A stretch of 31,110 nt of DNA from an uncultured Campylobacter sp. (lineage in GTDB: Bacteria; Campylobacterota; Campylobacteria; Campylobacterales; Campylobacteraceae): assembly GCF_937997535.1 (NCBI RefSeq), contig NZ_CALKTT010000006.1:1-31110 (forward strand), written 5' to 3'. Position numbers and translations under genes: made by a program. Positions within the stretch are counted from its first letter, which is position 1. Each line of letters begins with the position of its first letter. Shown piece by piece: positions 23,757-31,110 of this stretch. A model generated the notes under the pieces. It was not told the origin of the DNA and did no database searches. It worked only from the letters and a program-made list of their open reading frames with translations.

Positions 23757-24885
23757 AGCTTTAGCATTCGCGTTTTGCGCCATGGGCCTAGCCGCACAAG
23801 ATCTCTCCGAACTATACGCAAAGGCTAGCGAATATGAGGCCAAGGGCGATTACAAAAACGCGATGATCTATTACAAAAAGATCGCCGCGGCAACTCTAGC
23901 GGAAAGCGGCGAAAAGTCGCGACGAAATTCAGCAAAAAATTCTACCTCGTCCGCAGAAAACCGCGCTGCGCACGATGATACCGCCGTTTTAAGCTTTGCG
24001 CCGCGGCAAAACTCTGTCGCACAAAATTCCGCCGCGCCGAAACCTGTCGCGCCAAATTCCACTTCGTCAAATTTCGCAGACGCAAACTCGGCCGCATCAG
24101 ACTCTGCGTCAAATTTAGCATCATCAAATTCCGCCTCGCTTTCGCAAAATTCCACTGCGTCAAATTCCGCGCCGCAAGGCGATCAAAATGGTCGAAATTT
24201 TGGATTTTTGGGGCTTAAATATTATGAGCCGATCTATATGCTCTTTACTCACGATTTTAGCAAAAAACCCGATCGCAAGGCGGATGAGCTGCATTTTGAG
24301 TTTAGCTTCGAGCGCCCGATTGCCTACGACGCGCTGGGACTTGGAGAGAAAATTTCATTCGCTTACGCGCAAAATTCCTGGTGGCAGATCACGCAGGATA
24401 GCGCCCCTTTCCGCGAGAGCAACTATCGTCCCGAGCTATACGTTAGCGCGCCGGTGCCGTTTGCGGACGAGCTAAAGATAGGCGCCATGCACGAATCAAA
24501 CGGCAAGGGCGGCGAGGAATCGCGCTCGTGGAATAGGCTCTACGCGCAAAGCACGTGGAGTGCGGACGGATTTTCGATCACCCCCAGAGCCTGGTATGCG
24601 TTTTGGTTGGACCGCACGAACGAGGACATCGCGGATTATATGGGCTACGGCGATCTGCGCGCGTCATACACCTTCGGCAAGCAGCGACTTAGCGCTCTGT
24701 GGCGAAACAACCTACATTTTGACGGCAGCAACCGCGGCGCGATCGAGCTAAACTACAGCTTTCCGATCTTTAATAGCGGATTTTACGGCTATCTGCGCTA
24801 CTTTAACGGCTATGGCGAGAGCCTCGCGGATTACAAACGCAGCGTCAATAAGATCGGCATCGGGCTTTCATTCGTGGAATTTTAA
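23746..24885 (+). CDS. pldA: Outer membrane phospholipase A with low-complexity insert
   Basis: OMPLA is a 12-stranded barrel that hydrolyses outer membrane phospholipids; in campylobacters it is linked to haemolysis. The active site is plain: H249 and S251 in AMHESNGKGG, and N263 in SWNRLYAQ, with the same 12-residue S-to-N spacing as in E. coli. The C-terminus ends with aromatic F (LSFVEF), as barrel proteins do. A signal peptide (MKFKALAFAFCAMGLAA) is followed by a TPR-like helix pair (20-47), then an S/N/A-rich insert (about 56-145, repeated QNS, NST, SSN) absent from typical OMPLA. Length 379. Expression is probably coupled to mobA. Confidence 0.93.
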   Translation: MKFKALAFAFCAMGLAAQDLSELYAKASEYEAKGDYKNAMIYYKKIAAATLAESGEKSRRNSAKNSTSSAENRAAHDDTAVLSFAPRQNSVAQNSAAPKPVAPNSTSSNFADANSAASDSASNLASSNSASLSQNSTASNSAPQGDQNGRNFGFLGLKYYEPIYMLFTHDFSKKPDRKADELHFEFSFERPIAYDALGLGEKISFAYAQNSWWQITQDSAPFRESNYRPELYVSAPVPFADELKIGAMHESNGKGGEESRSWNRLYAQSTWSADGFSITPRAWYAFWLDRTNEDIADYMGYGDLRASYTFGKQRLSALWRNNLHFDGSNRGAIELNYSFPIFNSGFYGYLRYFNGYGESLADYKRSVNKIGIGLSFVEF

Positions 24886-24999
24886 TGCCATCTGCACAGA
24901 GTTGCGGGCCAAATTTAAACTCACGACTCGTTGCGCGTCTTAAAATAGCACCAAATTTCAACCGCTTTTAAATTTCTTAGAAATTAATATTGTTTTAGC

Positions 25000-25005
25000 T
25001 AAAAT
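25000..25005 (+). promoter_or_regulatory. Probable ilvE promoter -10 box
   Basis: TAAAAT 34 bases before the ilvE ATG, preceded by AT-rich sequence; an AAAGGATC ribosome site lies between. Confidence 0.45.
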
Positions 25006-25038
25006 CGCAGATTAAATTTTAAACAAAAGGATCAAAAA

Positions 25039-25965
25039 ATGGCACAAATTCAAGAGGCCGAACTCATCTGGAAAGACGGCAAACTAATCCCATGGGCGGA
25101 GGCTACTACTCACGTTTTGACGCACTCTTTGCACTACGGAAACGCCGTATTTGAGGGCGTACGCGCTTATAAGACCGACAAAGGCTACGCGATTTTTCGC
25201 CTGGACGAGCACACTCGCAGACTTGAAATTTCGGCAAAACTCTGCCTGATCAAGCTTCCGTTTAGCTTCGAGCAGCTTCGTCAGGCCCAGATCGACGTCG
25301 TCGCAAAAAACCGCTTCGATCATACCGTTTATATCCGCCCGCTAGCGTACTTCGGCTACGGCTCGATGGGCGTTTCGTCTACGAACTGCCCGGTAAATGT
25401 CATCGTCGCAGCGTGGCAATGGGGCGCGTATATGGGCGAAGAGGCGCTACGCAAAGGGATCAAAGCCAAAATTTCATCGTGGATGAAGCCGGCGCAATTT
25501 TCGATGATGGCAAAAGCCAAGGCGAGCGCGAATTATTTCAACTCGCAGATGGCAAATTTTGAGGCGGTCGATGCGGGATACGATGAGGCGATACTGCTCG
25601 ATCCGCAAGGTTTCGTCGCGGAGGGGCCGGGCGAGTGCCTATTTATCGTAAAAGATGGGCTCATCATCACTCCGCCGAACGATACCAGCTTAGAGAGCAT
25701 CACTCAAAACTCAGTCATCGAAATCGCGCGCAGCCTGGGCTACGAAGTCCGCAGAGAGCGTATCGCTCGCGATCAGCTCTATGCCGCGGACGAGGCGTTT
25801 TTTACGGGTACCGCCGCGGAGGTCACGCCGATTAGCAACATCGACGGCAGGATCATCGGCAAGGGCGAGATGGGCGAGATCACGAGCCGCTTGCAAAAGG
25901 CATATTTCGCGGTAGTCACGGGCAAAGACCCCAAATTTGAGCACTGGCTCACATACGTTAAATAA
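25039..25965 (+). CDS. ilvE: Branched-chain amino acid aminotransferase
   Basis: PLP-dependent fold-type IV enzyme doing the last transamination for valine, leucine and isoleucine. The 308 residues are standard. Key parts: LHYGNAVFEGVRAY (31-44), VYIRPLAYFGYG, the PLP lysine K161 in MAKAKASANYFNSQ (157-170), EAILLDPQGFVAEGPGECLF with the cofactor-binding Glu, and FFTGTAAEVTPI. A clear AAAGGA ribosome site supports ATG 25039. The next gene begins 8 bases after its stop, as in the Campylobacter ilvE/SPFH pair. Confidence 0.96.
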   Translation: MAQIQEAELIWKDGKLIPWAEATTHVLTHSLHYGNAVFEGVRAYKTDKGYAIFRLDEHTRRLEISAKLCLIKLPFSFEQLRQAQIDVVAKNRFDHTVYIRPLAYFGYGSMGVSSTNCPVNVIVAAWQWGAYMGEEALRKGIKAKISSWMKPAQFSMMAKAKASANYFNSQMANFEAVDAGYDEAILLDPQGFVAEGPGECLFIVKDGLIITPPNDTSLESITQNSVIEIARSLGYEVRRERIARDQLYAADEAFFTGTAAEVTPISNIDGRIIGKGEMGEITSRLQKAYFAVVTGKDPKFEHWLTYVK

Positions 25966-25973
25966 GGACGCGC

Positions 25974-27053
25974 ATGCCAGCGGATTTGAATGATTATTTT
26001 AATAAGAAAAACAGCGACAAAAAAGGCGGGAATTTAAATTTTAAAATTCCTAATTTTGGAGGGATAGGCAAGTTTAGCGGCGTGCTTTACGTGATAATCG
26101 CGCTAATCGCGCTGCTCGTGATTGCAAAGCCCTTCGTCACGATCCAATCGGGCGAAGTGGGGATCAAGTCAAATTTAGGTAAATACGATCCGACGCCTCT
26201 TGGCGCGGGACTTCACTTTTTCGTGCCGTTCATACAGGACGTATTCGTCGTAGATACTCGCACGCGTATCATCAACTACACCAGCAGCGAAGATATGAGC
26301 GCGGGTATCGCTACTAAAAGCGGCACCGCGGGCGGTATCATCAGCAAAAACTCGCTCTCGGTGCTAGACTCGCGAAATTTGCCCGTCAGCATCGACATCA
26401 CCGTGCAATACAGGCTCAATGAAGCCACGGCGCCCAACACGATCGCCGAGTGGGGCTTTTTGTGGGAGGATAAGATCATCGATCCGCGCGTAAAGGACGT
26501 CGTGCGTAGCGTCATCGGCAACTATGCCGCCGAGGAGCTGCCTACCAAACGCGACAAGATCGCTAAAGCGATCGACGACGGCATCCGCAAAAATATCGAA
26601 TCGCTGCCGAATTCGCCAGTGGATCTGCTAGCCGTGCAGCTTCGCGAGATTATTCTGCCCGCAAAGGTAAAGGAGCAGATCGAGCGCGTGCAGATCGCCA
26701 AACAGGAGGCTGAGCGCACCAAATACGAGGTCGAGCGCGCAAATCAAGAGGCGCTTAAAAGGGCTGCTCTTGCCAAAGGTAACGCAGACGCCGTCAAAAT
26801 CGAGGCTCAAGGTCGTGCCGATGCCGCCAAGATCGAAGCCGACGCGCAAGCCTACGCTAACAAAGAGATCGCAAAGAGCTTGGACGCAAATCTTTTAAGC
26901 CTCAAGCAGATCGAGACGCAGGCTAAATTTAACGAGGCGTTGCGCGAAAACGGCGACGCAAAAATTTTCCTAACGCCGGGCGGCGCGGTGCCTAATATCT
27001 GGGTCGATACGAAAGACAAGGCAAAGCAAAGCGCCATCGAGCGGGAACATTAA
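25974..27053 (+). CDS. SPFH/prohibitin-family membrane protein
   Basis: A 359-residue prohibitin-type protein: a cytosolic G/N-rich N-terminus, a membrane segment (VLYVIIALIALLVIA, about 37-52), then the SPFH domain starting VQSGEVG-like (TIQSGEVGIKSNLGKYDPTP) with LGAGLHFFVPFI and VDTRTRIINYTS. An alanine- and glutamate-rich coiled coil follows (about 235-320, KEQIERVQIAKQEAERTKYE to AYANKEIAK). Such proteins form large ring assemblies in membranes and often modulate proteases such as FtsH; the bacterial role is inferred. ATAAGGACG precedes the start. It is probably co-transcribed with ilvE. Confidence 0.88.
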   Translation: MPADLNDYFNKKNSDKKGGNLNFKIPNFGGIGKFSGVLYVIIALIALLVIAKPFVTIQSGEVGIKSNLGKYDPTPLGAGLHFFVPFIQDVFVVDTRTRIINYTSSEDMSAGIATKSGTAGGIISKNSLSVLDSRNLPVSIDITVQYRLNEATAPNTIAEWGFLWEDKIIDPRVKDVVRSVIGNYAAEELPTKRDKIAKAIDDGIRKNIESLPNSPVDLLAVQLREIILPAKVKEQIERVQIAKQEAERTKYEVERANQEALKRAALAKGNADAVKIEAQGRADAAKIEADAQAYANKEIAKSLDANLLSLKQIETQAKFNEALRENGDAKIFLTPGGAVPNIWVDTKDKAKQSAIEREH

Positions 27054-27350
27054 AATTTCAGGCGGGTTATACGCCCCGATTTCGCGAACTAAATTTAATA
27101 GCAAGCTGCTTTGGGCACATAAATTTAACTTGCGATTTTGCGAGTTAAGCTTAGCGGCAAGCGTGAAAGCTTGTGATAAACAGAGCTCGCGCCCGTAGCG
27201 GCTTAAACCTGGCGACCGATTAAAATTTAGCCGCCAGGCTTGCTCTTTAAATTTACGAGAGCTCAGCGCTTCGTAAATTTCAATAACTCAAATTCCGCGT
27301 GTGGCGGCAAAATTTAAAGCGTGCGCGACTTCGCAAACTAAGGATCAAAG
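27054..27350. other. Intergenic stretch with a hairpin
   Basis: No gene. CCTGGCG (27208-27214) pairs with CGCCAGG (27232-27238) around a 17-base loop, with only a short T-rich tail after it, so a weak terminator for the ilvE operon is possible. A GGATC ribosome site precedes hisIE. Confidence 0.4.
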
Positions 27351-28223
27351 ATGAAGGTAGATTGGCAAAAACTCGGCGGGCTGCTCCCCGCGATCGTGCA
27401 GGATGCGGGTGACGGCACGGTTTTGATGCTCGCGTATATGAACGAAGAGGCATTAAATTTAACTCTGAGCACCGGCTACGCGCACTACTTCTCGCGCAGC
27501 AAGGGGCGCATCTGGAAAAAGGGCGAGAGCAGCGGACACGTTCAGCTTGTGCAAGAGGCGTTTTTGGACTGCGACAACGATACATTGCTACTTAAAGTCG
27601 AGCAATGCGGCGGATTCGCCTGCCACACGGGCTCGCGAAGCTGTTTTTTCAAAGAGATTTCGCTGCAAAAATGCAGCGAAAATGTGGGGACTCCGAGCGC
27701 TTGCGATGCAAAAAATTCCGCAATGCAAAATTTTACGGCGGTAAATTCCACTCTCACAAATTCCGCCGCAGAGCGTAGCGAGCAAAATTTAGACGCCGTC
27801 TCGCAAAATTCTACGCTCAAAAACTCCGCAGAAAAAAGCCCGTACGGCATTTTGGACAAAATTTATCACGTCTGCTTGGATCGCAAGCTAAACGGCGAGT
27901 CCGCGCTATCCTATGTCGCCTCGCTCTACGCGAGGGGCGAAAACGCCTATCTCAAAAAGATCGCCGAAGAAGCGTGCGAGTTCGCGCTGGCGTGCAAGGA
28001 CCTCTCGCGTAGCGAGCTTTACGCAGACATCGCGCGCGAGGGCTTTGGAGAGCACAGAGCGGACGAGCCACGATACGACGTGATTTACGAGGGAGCGGAT
28101 CTTTTATTTCACCTTCTGCTCGCGCTTGCGGCGCACAATATCCACCCGGACGCCCTACTTGACGAGCTAGCGCGCAGGCAAGGACAAAGCGGCATCGAAG
28201 AAAAGCGTCGCCGCGAAAAATGA
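27351..28223 (+). CDS. hisI: Bifunctional HisIE (phosphoribosyl-AMP cyclohydrolase / phosphoribosyl-ATP pyrophosphatase)
   Basis: Catalyses steps two and three of histidine synthesis. HisI part, residues 1-104: MLAYMNEEAL, SRSKGRIWKKGESSGH, the Mg/Zn site DCDNDTLL (73-80) and ACHTGSRSCFF (90-100). HisE part, about 165-275: ENAYLKKIAEEACEFALACKD (metal-binding glutamates) and YEGADLLFHLLLAL. Two oddities: a linker (105-162) rich in N-S-T/N-S-A words (QNF, VNST, SQNST), and about 24 extra residues (219-242) inside HisE between its two conserved helices. It lies away from other his genes. The frame is intact; AAGGATC precedes the ATG. Confidence 0.94.
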   Translation: MKVDWQKLGGLLPAIVQDAGDGTVLMLAYMNEEALNLTLSTGYAHYFSRSKGRIWKKGESSGHVQLVQEAFLDCDNDTLLLKVEQCGGFACHTGSRSCFFKEISLQKCSENVGTPSACDAKNSAMQNFTAVNSTLTNSAAERSEQNLDAVSQNSTLKNSAEKSPYGILDKIYHVCLDRKLNGESALSYVASLYARGENAYLKKIAEEACEFALACKDLSRSELYADIAREGFGEHRADEPRYDVIYEGADLLFHLLLALAAHNIHPDALLDELARRQGQSGIEEKRRREK

Positions 28224-28465
28224 TGCGTAAAATTTAATCGTGAAGACGTCTTTTCCGCTCGCCCGCTTTGCGCGGCGAGCTAAATTTAAAAAGTGTTGCC
28301 GAAATTCTGTGCCGAATTTCAACGACGAAAGTATATTTCAACCGCGCTATTGCCGCAAAATTTAATCGCACGACGCGAGATAAAATTCGCGCTATAAATT
28401 TCAGCGCCTTGCGTAAATCGTAAAATTTCACTAAAATTTTAAAATCAAATTTTAAAGGATAGCTG

Positions 28466-29356
28466 ATGAGGCAGATCACGATGCAGGAAGCTTTGGACGC
28501 GGTTAGCGAGCGCTACTGCAAAGGCCATCACTACGAAAACGTAGCACTCACCGATGAGATGGTGCGCCGCATCTGCGAGGTAAAAAGCCTCGTAAATATG
28601 GGCTTTATAGCTACGGCGATTACGGATGCGGCGCTGCAGCATCTAGCCACGCTACCGAAGCTTGCGTATCTGTTTCTGCAAGATAGCGATAAGATAAGCG
28701 GCGAGGGCTTTAGATACTTTGCGGAACACGCTAAGCTCGAACACATCGGTATCGAAAACGTCAGCATCACGGATGAGGGGCTAAAAGCGATCGTGCAAAT
28801 CCCGAGGCTAAAATCGCTGCGCCTGATCAATTCGCACGCGAGCTTTGCGGGGCTGCTAGCCGCGGCGGATACGAAAATCCAGTTTTATCTAGACGGCGGG
28901 CGCTTTAGCAAGGAACAAATTGCGGAGTTTGAGCAGGCGCAAAGAGACGTCGCAAAGAGCAAAAAGAAGCTTGATCCAGATGACCTGGCGGCGGCGCGCG
29001 ATGCGCTGCTCGCGTTTTTCGCGGCGATGAGCGAATGGGAAAAATTCGCTACATCGCGAATTGATGACGCGGATGACGGCGAGGTGCAGCGCAGATGCGA
29101 GGAGCTATTTGCGCGCTACTGCACGCCCGTTAGGCGCAGCGGCTTCCGCCCCGAGGGCATTTCGTTTTCGATGATGGAGGGCGGCACCTACGGCGGGTAC
29201 GAGCTAACGGACGCCGAATGCGAGAGCAAAAATAAAATTTACATCTACGCCAAGGATGAACACGGCTTTGCGCGCCGCTTCCTGCTCGTGTGTAAGGACG
29301 GGCGCTGGCTCGTAGATAAATGCCAAGGTATGGACGGCAAAAACCGCGGGCTGTAA
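28466..29356 (+). CDS. Leucine-rich-repeat protein with NTF2-like C-terminal domain; candidate immunity protein
   Basis: 296 residues in two parts. The first (about 41-125) has short leucine-rich repeats: ITDAALQHLATLPKLAYLFL, then ISGEGFRYFAEHAKLEHIGI, ITDEGLKAIVQIPRLKSLRL. A lysine-rich hinge follows (about 160-172). The C-terminal part (about 173-296: AARDALLAFFAAMSEWEKFA to CKDGRWLVDKCQG) has the helix-then-curved-sheet pattern of NTF2-fold proteins, a fold common among immunity proteins to polymorphic toxins. No signal peptide, so cytoplasmic. The role is inferred from fold type and the neighbours downstream; alternatives are a generic protein-interaction module. AAAGGATAGCTG precedes the ATG. 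Confidence 0.6.
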   Translation: MRQITMQEALDAVSERYCKGHHYENVALTDEMVRRICEVKSLVNMGFIATAITDAALQHLATLPKLAYLFLQDSDKISGEGFRYFAEHAKLEHIGIENVSITDEGLKAIVQIPRLKSLRLINSHASFAGLLAAADTKIQFYLDGGRFSKEQIAEFEQAQRDVAKSKKKLDPDDLAAARDALLAFFAAMSEWEKFATSRIDDADDGEVQRRCEELFARYCTPVRRSGFRPEGISFSMMEGGTYGGYELTDAECESKNKIYIYAKDEHGFARRFLLVCKDGRWLVDKCQGMDGKNRGL

Positions 29357-29480
29357 ATTTGAGCGCGAAATGGGGTTTAAATTTCATCTGCGGCACGATC
29401 GCAAGGATAAAATTTTATCCTTACTGCGGGCACTGTGATAAAATTTCATCGGCGCTACAAAACAAAAACAAAGAGGGCAA

Positions 29481-29522
29481 ATGAGCGGTAAAATTTCTGC
29501 GTACGACGCGCACGGCGATTAA
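29481..29522 (+). CDS. Possible 13-residue leader peptide
   Basis: A short frame MSGKISAYDAHGD with GAGGG ahead of it ends 12 bases before the next start. It has a plausible ribosome site but could equally be a gene remnant. Confidence 0.25.
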   Translation: MSGKISAYDAHGD

Positions 29523-29534
29523 AGAAAGGTGCGA

Positions 29535-30063
29535 ATGAAAAGGCAAATTTTCTCCGAGCTGGGCGGCTTCGTGATAAAGGGTCCTCGCGCTGCTCGCGCA
29601 CTATCTGGATAAGCACGGGCTTGCAAGCGACGACGTTCTTGCCTATTTCACGCAGACCGAACACGGCGACGCGGTCACAAGAGAGGGGGTCGCGGTGCCG
29701 ATATCGGGCGTCCGCAGCGATTATTACGATTTTGCGGTTACCGTGGGCGAGGCGAGTGAGGAGATATTCGCACAAGACGAAGCAAAAATCATCTCTCGCG
29801 GCTGGGTCTTTCACTCCTCGGGCACGCTAAAAATCGCAGGCATCGGCTATTTTAAAGATATGAGCTGCATTAGCGAGCAAAACAGCCTGAGTTTTCGCGT
29901 AAAGCGCGGTCGGTACCGCTTGGAAATTTTAAGCGGATACCGAGGCGCAAATTTTAGCGGTGCGCCCGCTCCCCTCGGCGATACGCCCGTTTTTCATTTG
30001 CGGCTTACGCCTTCCGCTGAGCCCAAATTTAGCGGTGATTTGGAAACGTCATTTTATTTTTAG
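29535..30063 (+). pseudogene. Cytoplasmic beta-rich protein, frameshifted; possible immunity protein
   Basis: ATG 29535 with AAAGG upstream reads MKRQIFSELGGFVIKG and stops at 29612. In another frame from the A3G3 run at 29576-29581 the protein continues as VLALLAHYLDKHGLASDDV and on to 30063; removing one base in that run gives about 175 residues. The main part is beta-rich (GWVFHSSGTLKIAGIGYF, then LSFRVKRGRYRLEILSGY and FHLRLTPSAEP). I recognise no family. Lack of a signal peptide and position between an NTF2-like and a SUKH-like gene suggest an immunity-type protein. Function unknown. Confidence 0.6.
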
Positions 30064-30163
30064 CAGAATTTGTAAAATTTCGCGTAAAATTTCTCTTTTT
30101 ATGCGCGGCGGGCAGGCAAAATTTTATAAATTTAGCCGCATTTAACCGCTGCGCCGAGCAAAA

Positions 30164-30172
30164 TGCTATAAT
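30164..30172 (+). promoter_or_regulatory. Extended -10 promoter of the SUKH-like gene
   Basis: TGC-TATAAT is a perfect extended -10 box, 25 bases before ATG 30197, with GGGAGG as ribosome site between. Confidence 0.6.
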
Positions 30173-30196
30173 CGGCGCCAAATTACGGGAGGCGAG

Positions 30197-30724
30197 ATGG
30201 TTTTTGACGAACTTATAGACGCGCTGGCGCAAAACGGCTGGCAGATACGGCGCAGAAATGAAATTTGCCCGCCGCAAAGCGAATTTTTAGGCGGCAGATT
30301 TAAAAATTTAAGCGAAGATTTTTACCACTTTGTTTGCTCTTTTGAAATTTTGAGCGACGCTGCGGACGCCGTTTGGTTCGTATCCGCTAGAGATTATGCG
30401 TCGCCAAACGCGGACGAAGCGGAATTTTGCTACGAAGATTTTGAAAAAGACAGCCTGGAGTGCGCGGCTAACGATGCGGAAAGAGCCGCCGTGAGCGCGT
30501 TTTGGAGTGGGTGCTTGCCGTTTTTGTTTTCAGTCAGGGGCGAGCGCTGCTTCGCGGACACCCTCACGCAGGGCGCAGACGCGGGCAAGATCGTATTCGG
30601 CGCGGAACCGATATATGAGGATGCCCTGGTCATCGCGCAAAACTTCGAGGAGCTTATCGCTATTTTCCTTGCCGCGCTCACGGACAAAAGTGCCGCAAAA
30701 TATCCACTTTCTTGCTTTGTGTAG
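30197..30724 (+). CDS. SUKH (SMI1/KNR4)-like protein, candidate immunity protein
   Basis: 175 residues, no signal peptide, acidic. The layout suits the SUKH superfamily: an N-terminal helix (VFDELIDALAQNGWQI), a strand region with YHFVCSFEILSDAADAVWFV, then FWSGCLPFLFSVRGERCFAD (the usual W..LPF...G motif), GKIVFGAEPIYEDALVIAQN and a final helix NFEELIAIFLAAL. SUKH proteins often neutralise polymorphic or contact-dependent toxins. No toxin is visible nearby, so this would be an orphan immunity gene. It has its own strong promoter and ribosome site and is intact, unlike its upstream neighbour. The family call is by pattern only. Confidence 0.6.
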   Translation: MVFDELIDALAQNGWQIRRRNEICPPQSEFLGGRFKNLSEDFYHFVCSFEILSDAADAVWFVSARDYASPNADEAEFCYEDFEKDSLECAANDAERAAVSAFWSGCLPFLFSVRGERCFADTLTQGADAGKIVFGAEPIYEDALVIAQNFEELIAIFLAALTDKSAAKYPLSCFV

Positions 30725-30987
30725 CGGCATGCGATGCGAGCAAAGCGGTACCGCGAGCGCGAGTAAAACAGCGCGACAGGGGTGCGAGTAAATTTTAGCC
30801 TCGCGCAAAATCTGTGCCGCAGATCATATAGAAAAGTAAAATTTCGCTTGATGTTTAGAGAAAAGCACGAAAAAACAGTGCCGCAAATTATACGAGCCAC
30901 AAGAAACCCGTCCGATGATTTGCAATAAAATTTTGAGTTTAAATTTTACGCGCTTAGGCCAAAGGCTTCAGCGCCTCCGAACAGGCC
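30725..30987. other. Non-coding stretch between convergent genes
   Basis: I see no gene, clear terminator or repeat here; it is rich in AAATTT words like other spacers. Confidence 0.5.
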
Positions 30988-31110
30988 TCAGCCGCAAAAT
31001 TTTGATCTAAAATTTGAGCAGCCCATCCTCGTCAAATTTAAAACCGGGCCCCAAACCACCTCCCAGTAGTATCCGTCCGGATCGGCAAAATACGCGTGAT
31101 ATCCGCCCCA
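30988..31110 (-). CDS. VOC (glyoxalase/bleomycin-resistance) family protein, 3' end, apparently frameshifted
   Basis: The minus strand from the window edge reads GGYHAYFADPDGYYWEVVWGP, the hallmark C-terminal strand of vicinal-oxygen-chelate proteins, including the metal-ligand Glu. The open frame then runs LNLTRMGC to a stop at 30988. In the neighbouring frame the expected ending GFKFDEDGLLKF plus stop (31007) is present, so one base seems missing at the C/G run near 31045-31053. The rest of the gene lies outside the window; the damage affects only the last dozen residues and might be tolerated. Confidence 0.7.
   Translation of the reverse strand, partial: WGGYHAYFADPDGYYWEVVWGPVLNLTRMGCSNFRSKFCG

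Overview
The window reads as a chromosomal segment of a Campylobacter or close campylobacterial relative. Several gene strings match Campylobacter order as I remember it: recA-eno-divIC-like-cgpA; aroC-rnc-rnhA-lapB-like with divergent dnaG; mobA-pldA; and ilvE next to an SPFH-domain gene. The base composition is more GC-rich than in C. jejuni and the words AAATTT/AAAATTT are very frequent. An oral, higher-GC species such as C. gracilis is a reasonable guess, but not proven from sequence alone.

Layout. 1-5.3 kb: plus-strand operon recA, eno, a DivIC/FtsB-like division protein, the glycoprotein gene cgpA and a nitroreductase broken by an amber codon. 5.5-10.2 kb: a decayed accessory region with a methyltransferase, two small cysteine-containing paralogs (both frameshifted), a lipoprotein and a frameshifted membrane protein. 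10.5-12.6 kb: an intact paralog of that membrane protein and a GNAT acetyltransferase swollen by low-complexity inserts. 12.7-16.7 kb: minus-strand aroC, rnc, rnhA and a LapB-like TPR protein. 16.8-20 kb: dnaG and a PP-loop ATPase. About 19.96-20.56 kb: an AT-rich foreign-looking gene, frameshifted. 20.6-25 kb: an AI-2E-family permease, a YgbA-like protein, an internally triplicated unknown protein, mobA and pldA. 25-28.2 kb: ilvE, an SPFH protein and hisIE. 28.4-30.7 kb: a run of genes that look like orphan immunity proteins. The right edge holds the 3' end of a VOC-family gene.

Two themes cross the window. First, all housekeeping genes are intact while many accessory genes carry one small lesion (a nonsense codon or a 1-base shift). 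This looks like recent decay of dispensable genes, or phase variation, unless the assembly is poor. Second, unrelated conserved proteins (DivIC-like, GNAT, RNase III, DnaG, PldA, HisIE) carry long low-complexity N/S/A/G-rich inserts or tails, often built from AAATTC/AAATTT-type words. No CRISPR array, rRNA, tRNA, prophage or insertion sequence was recognised.
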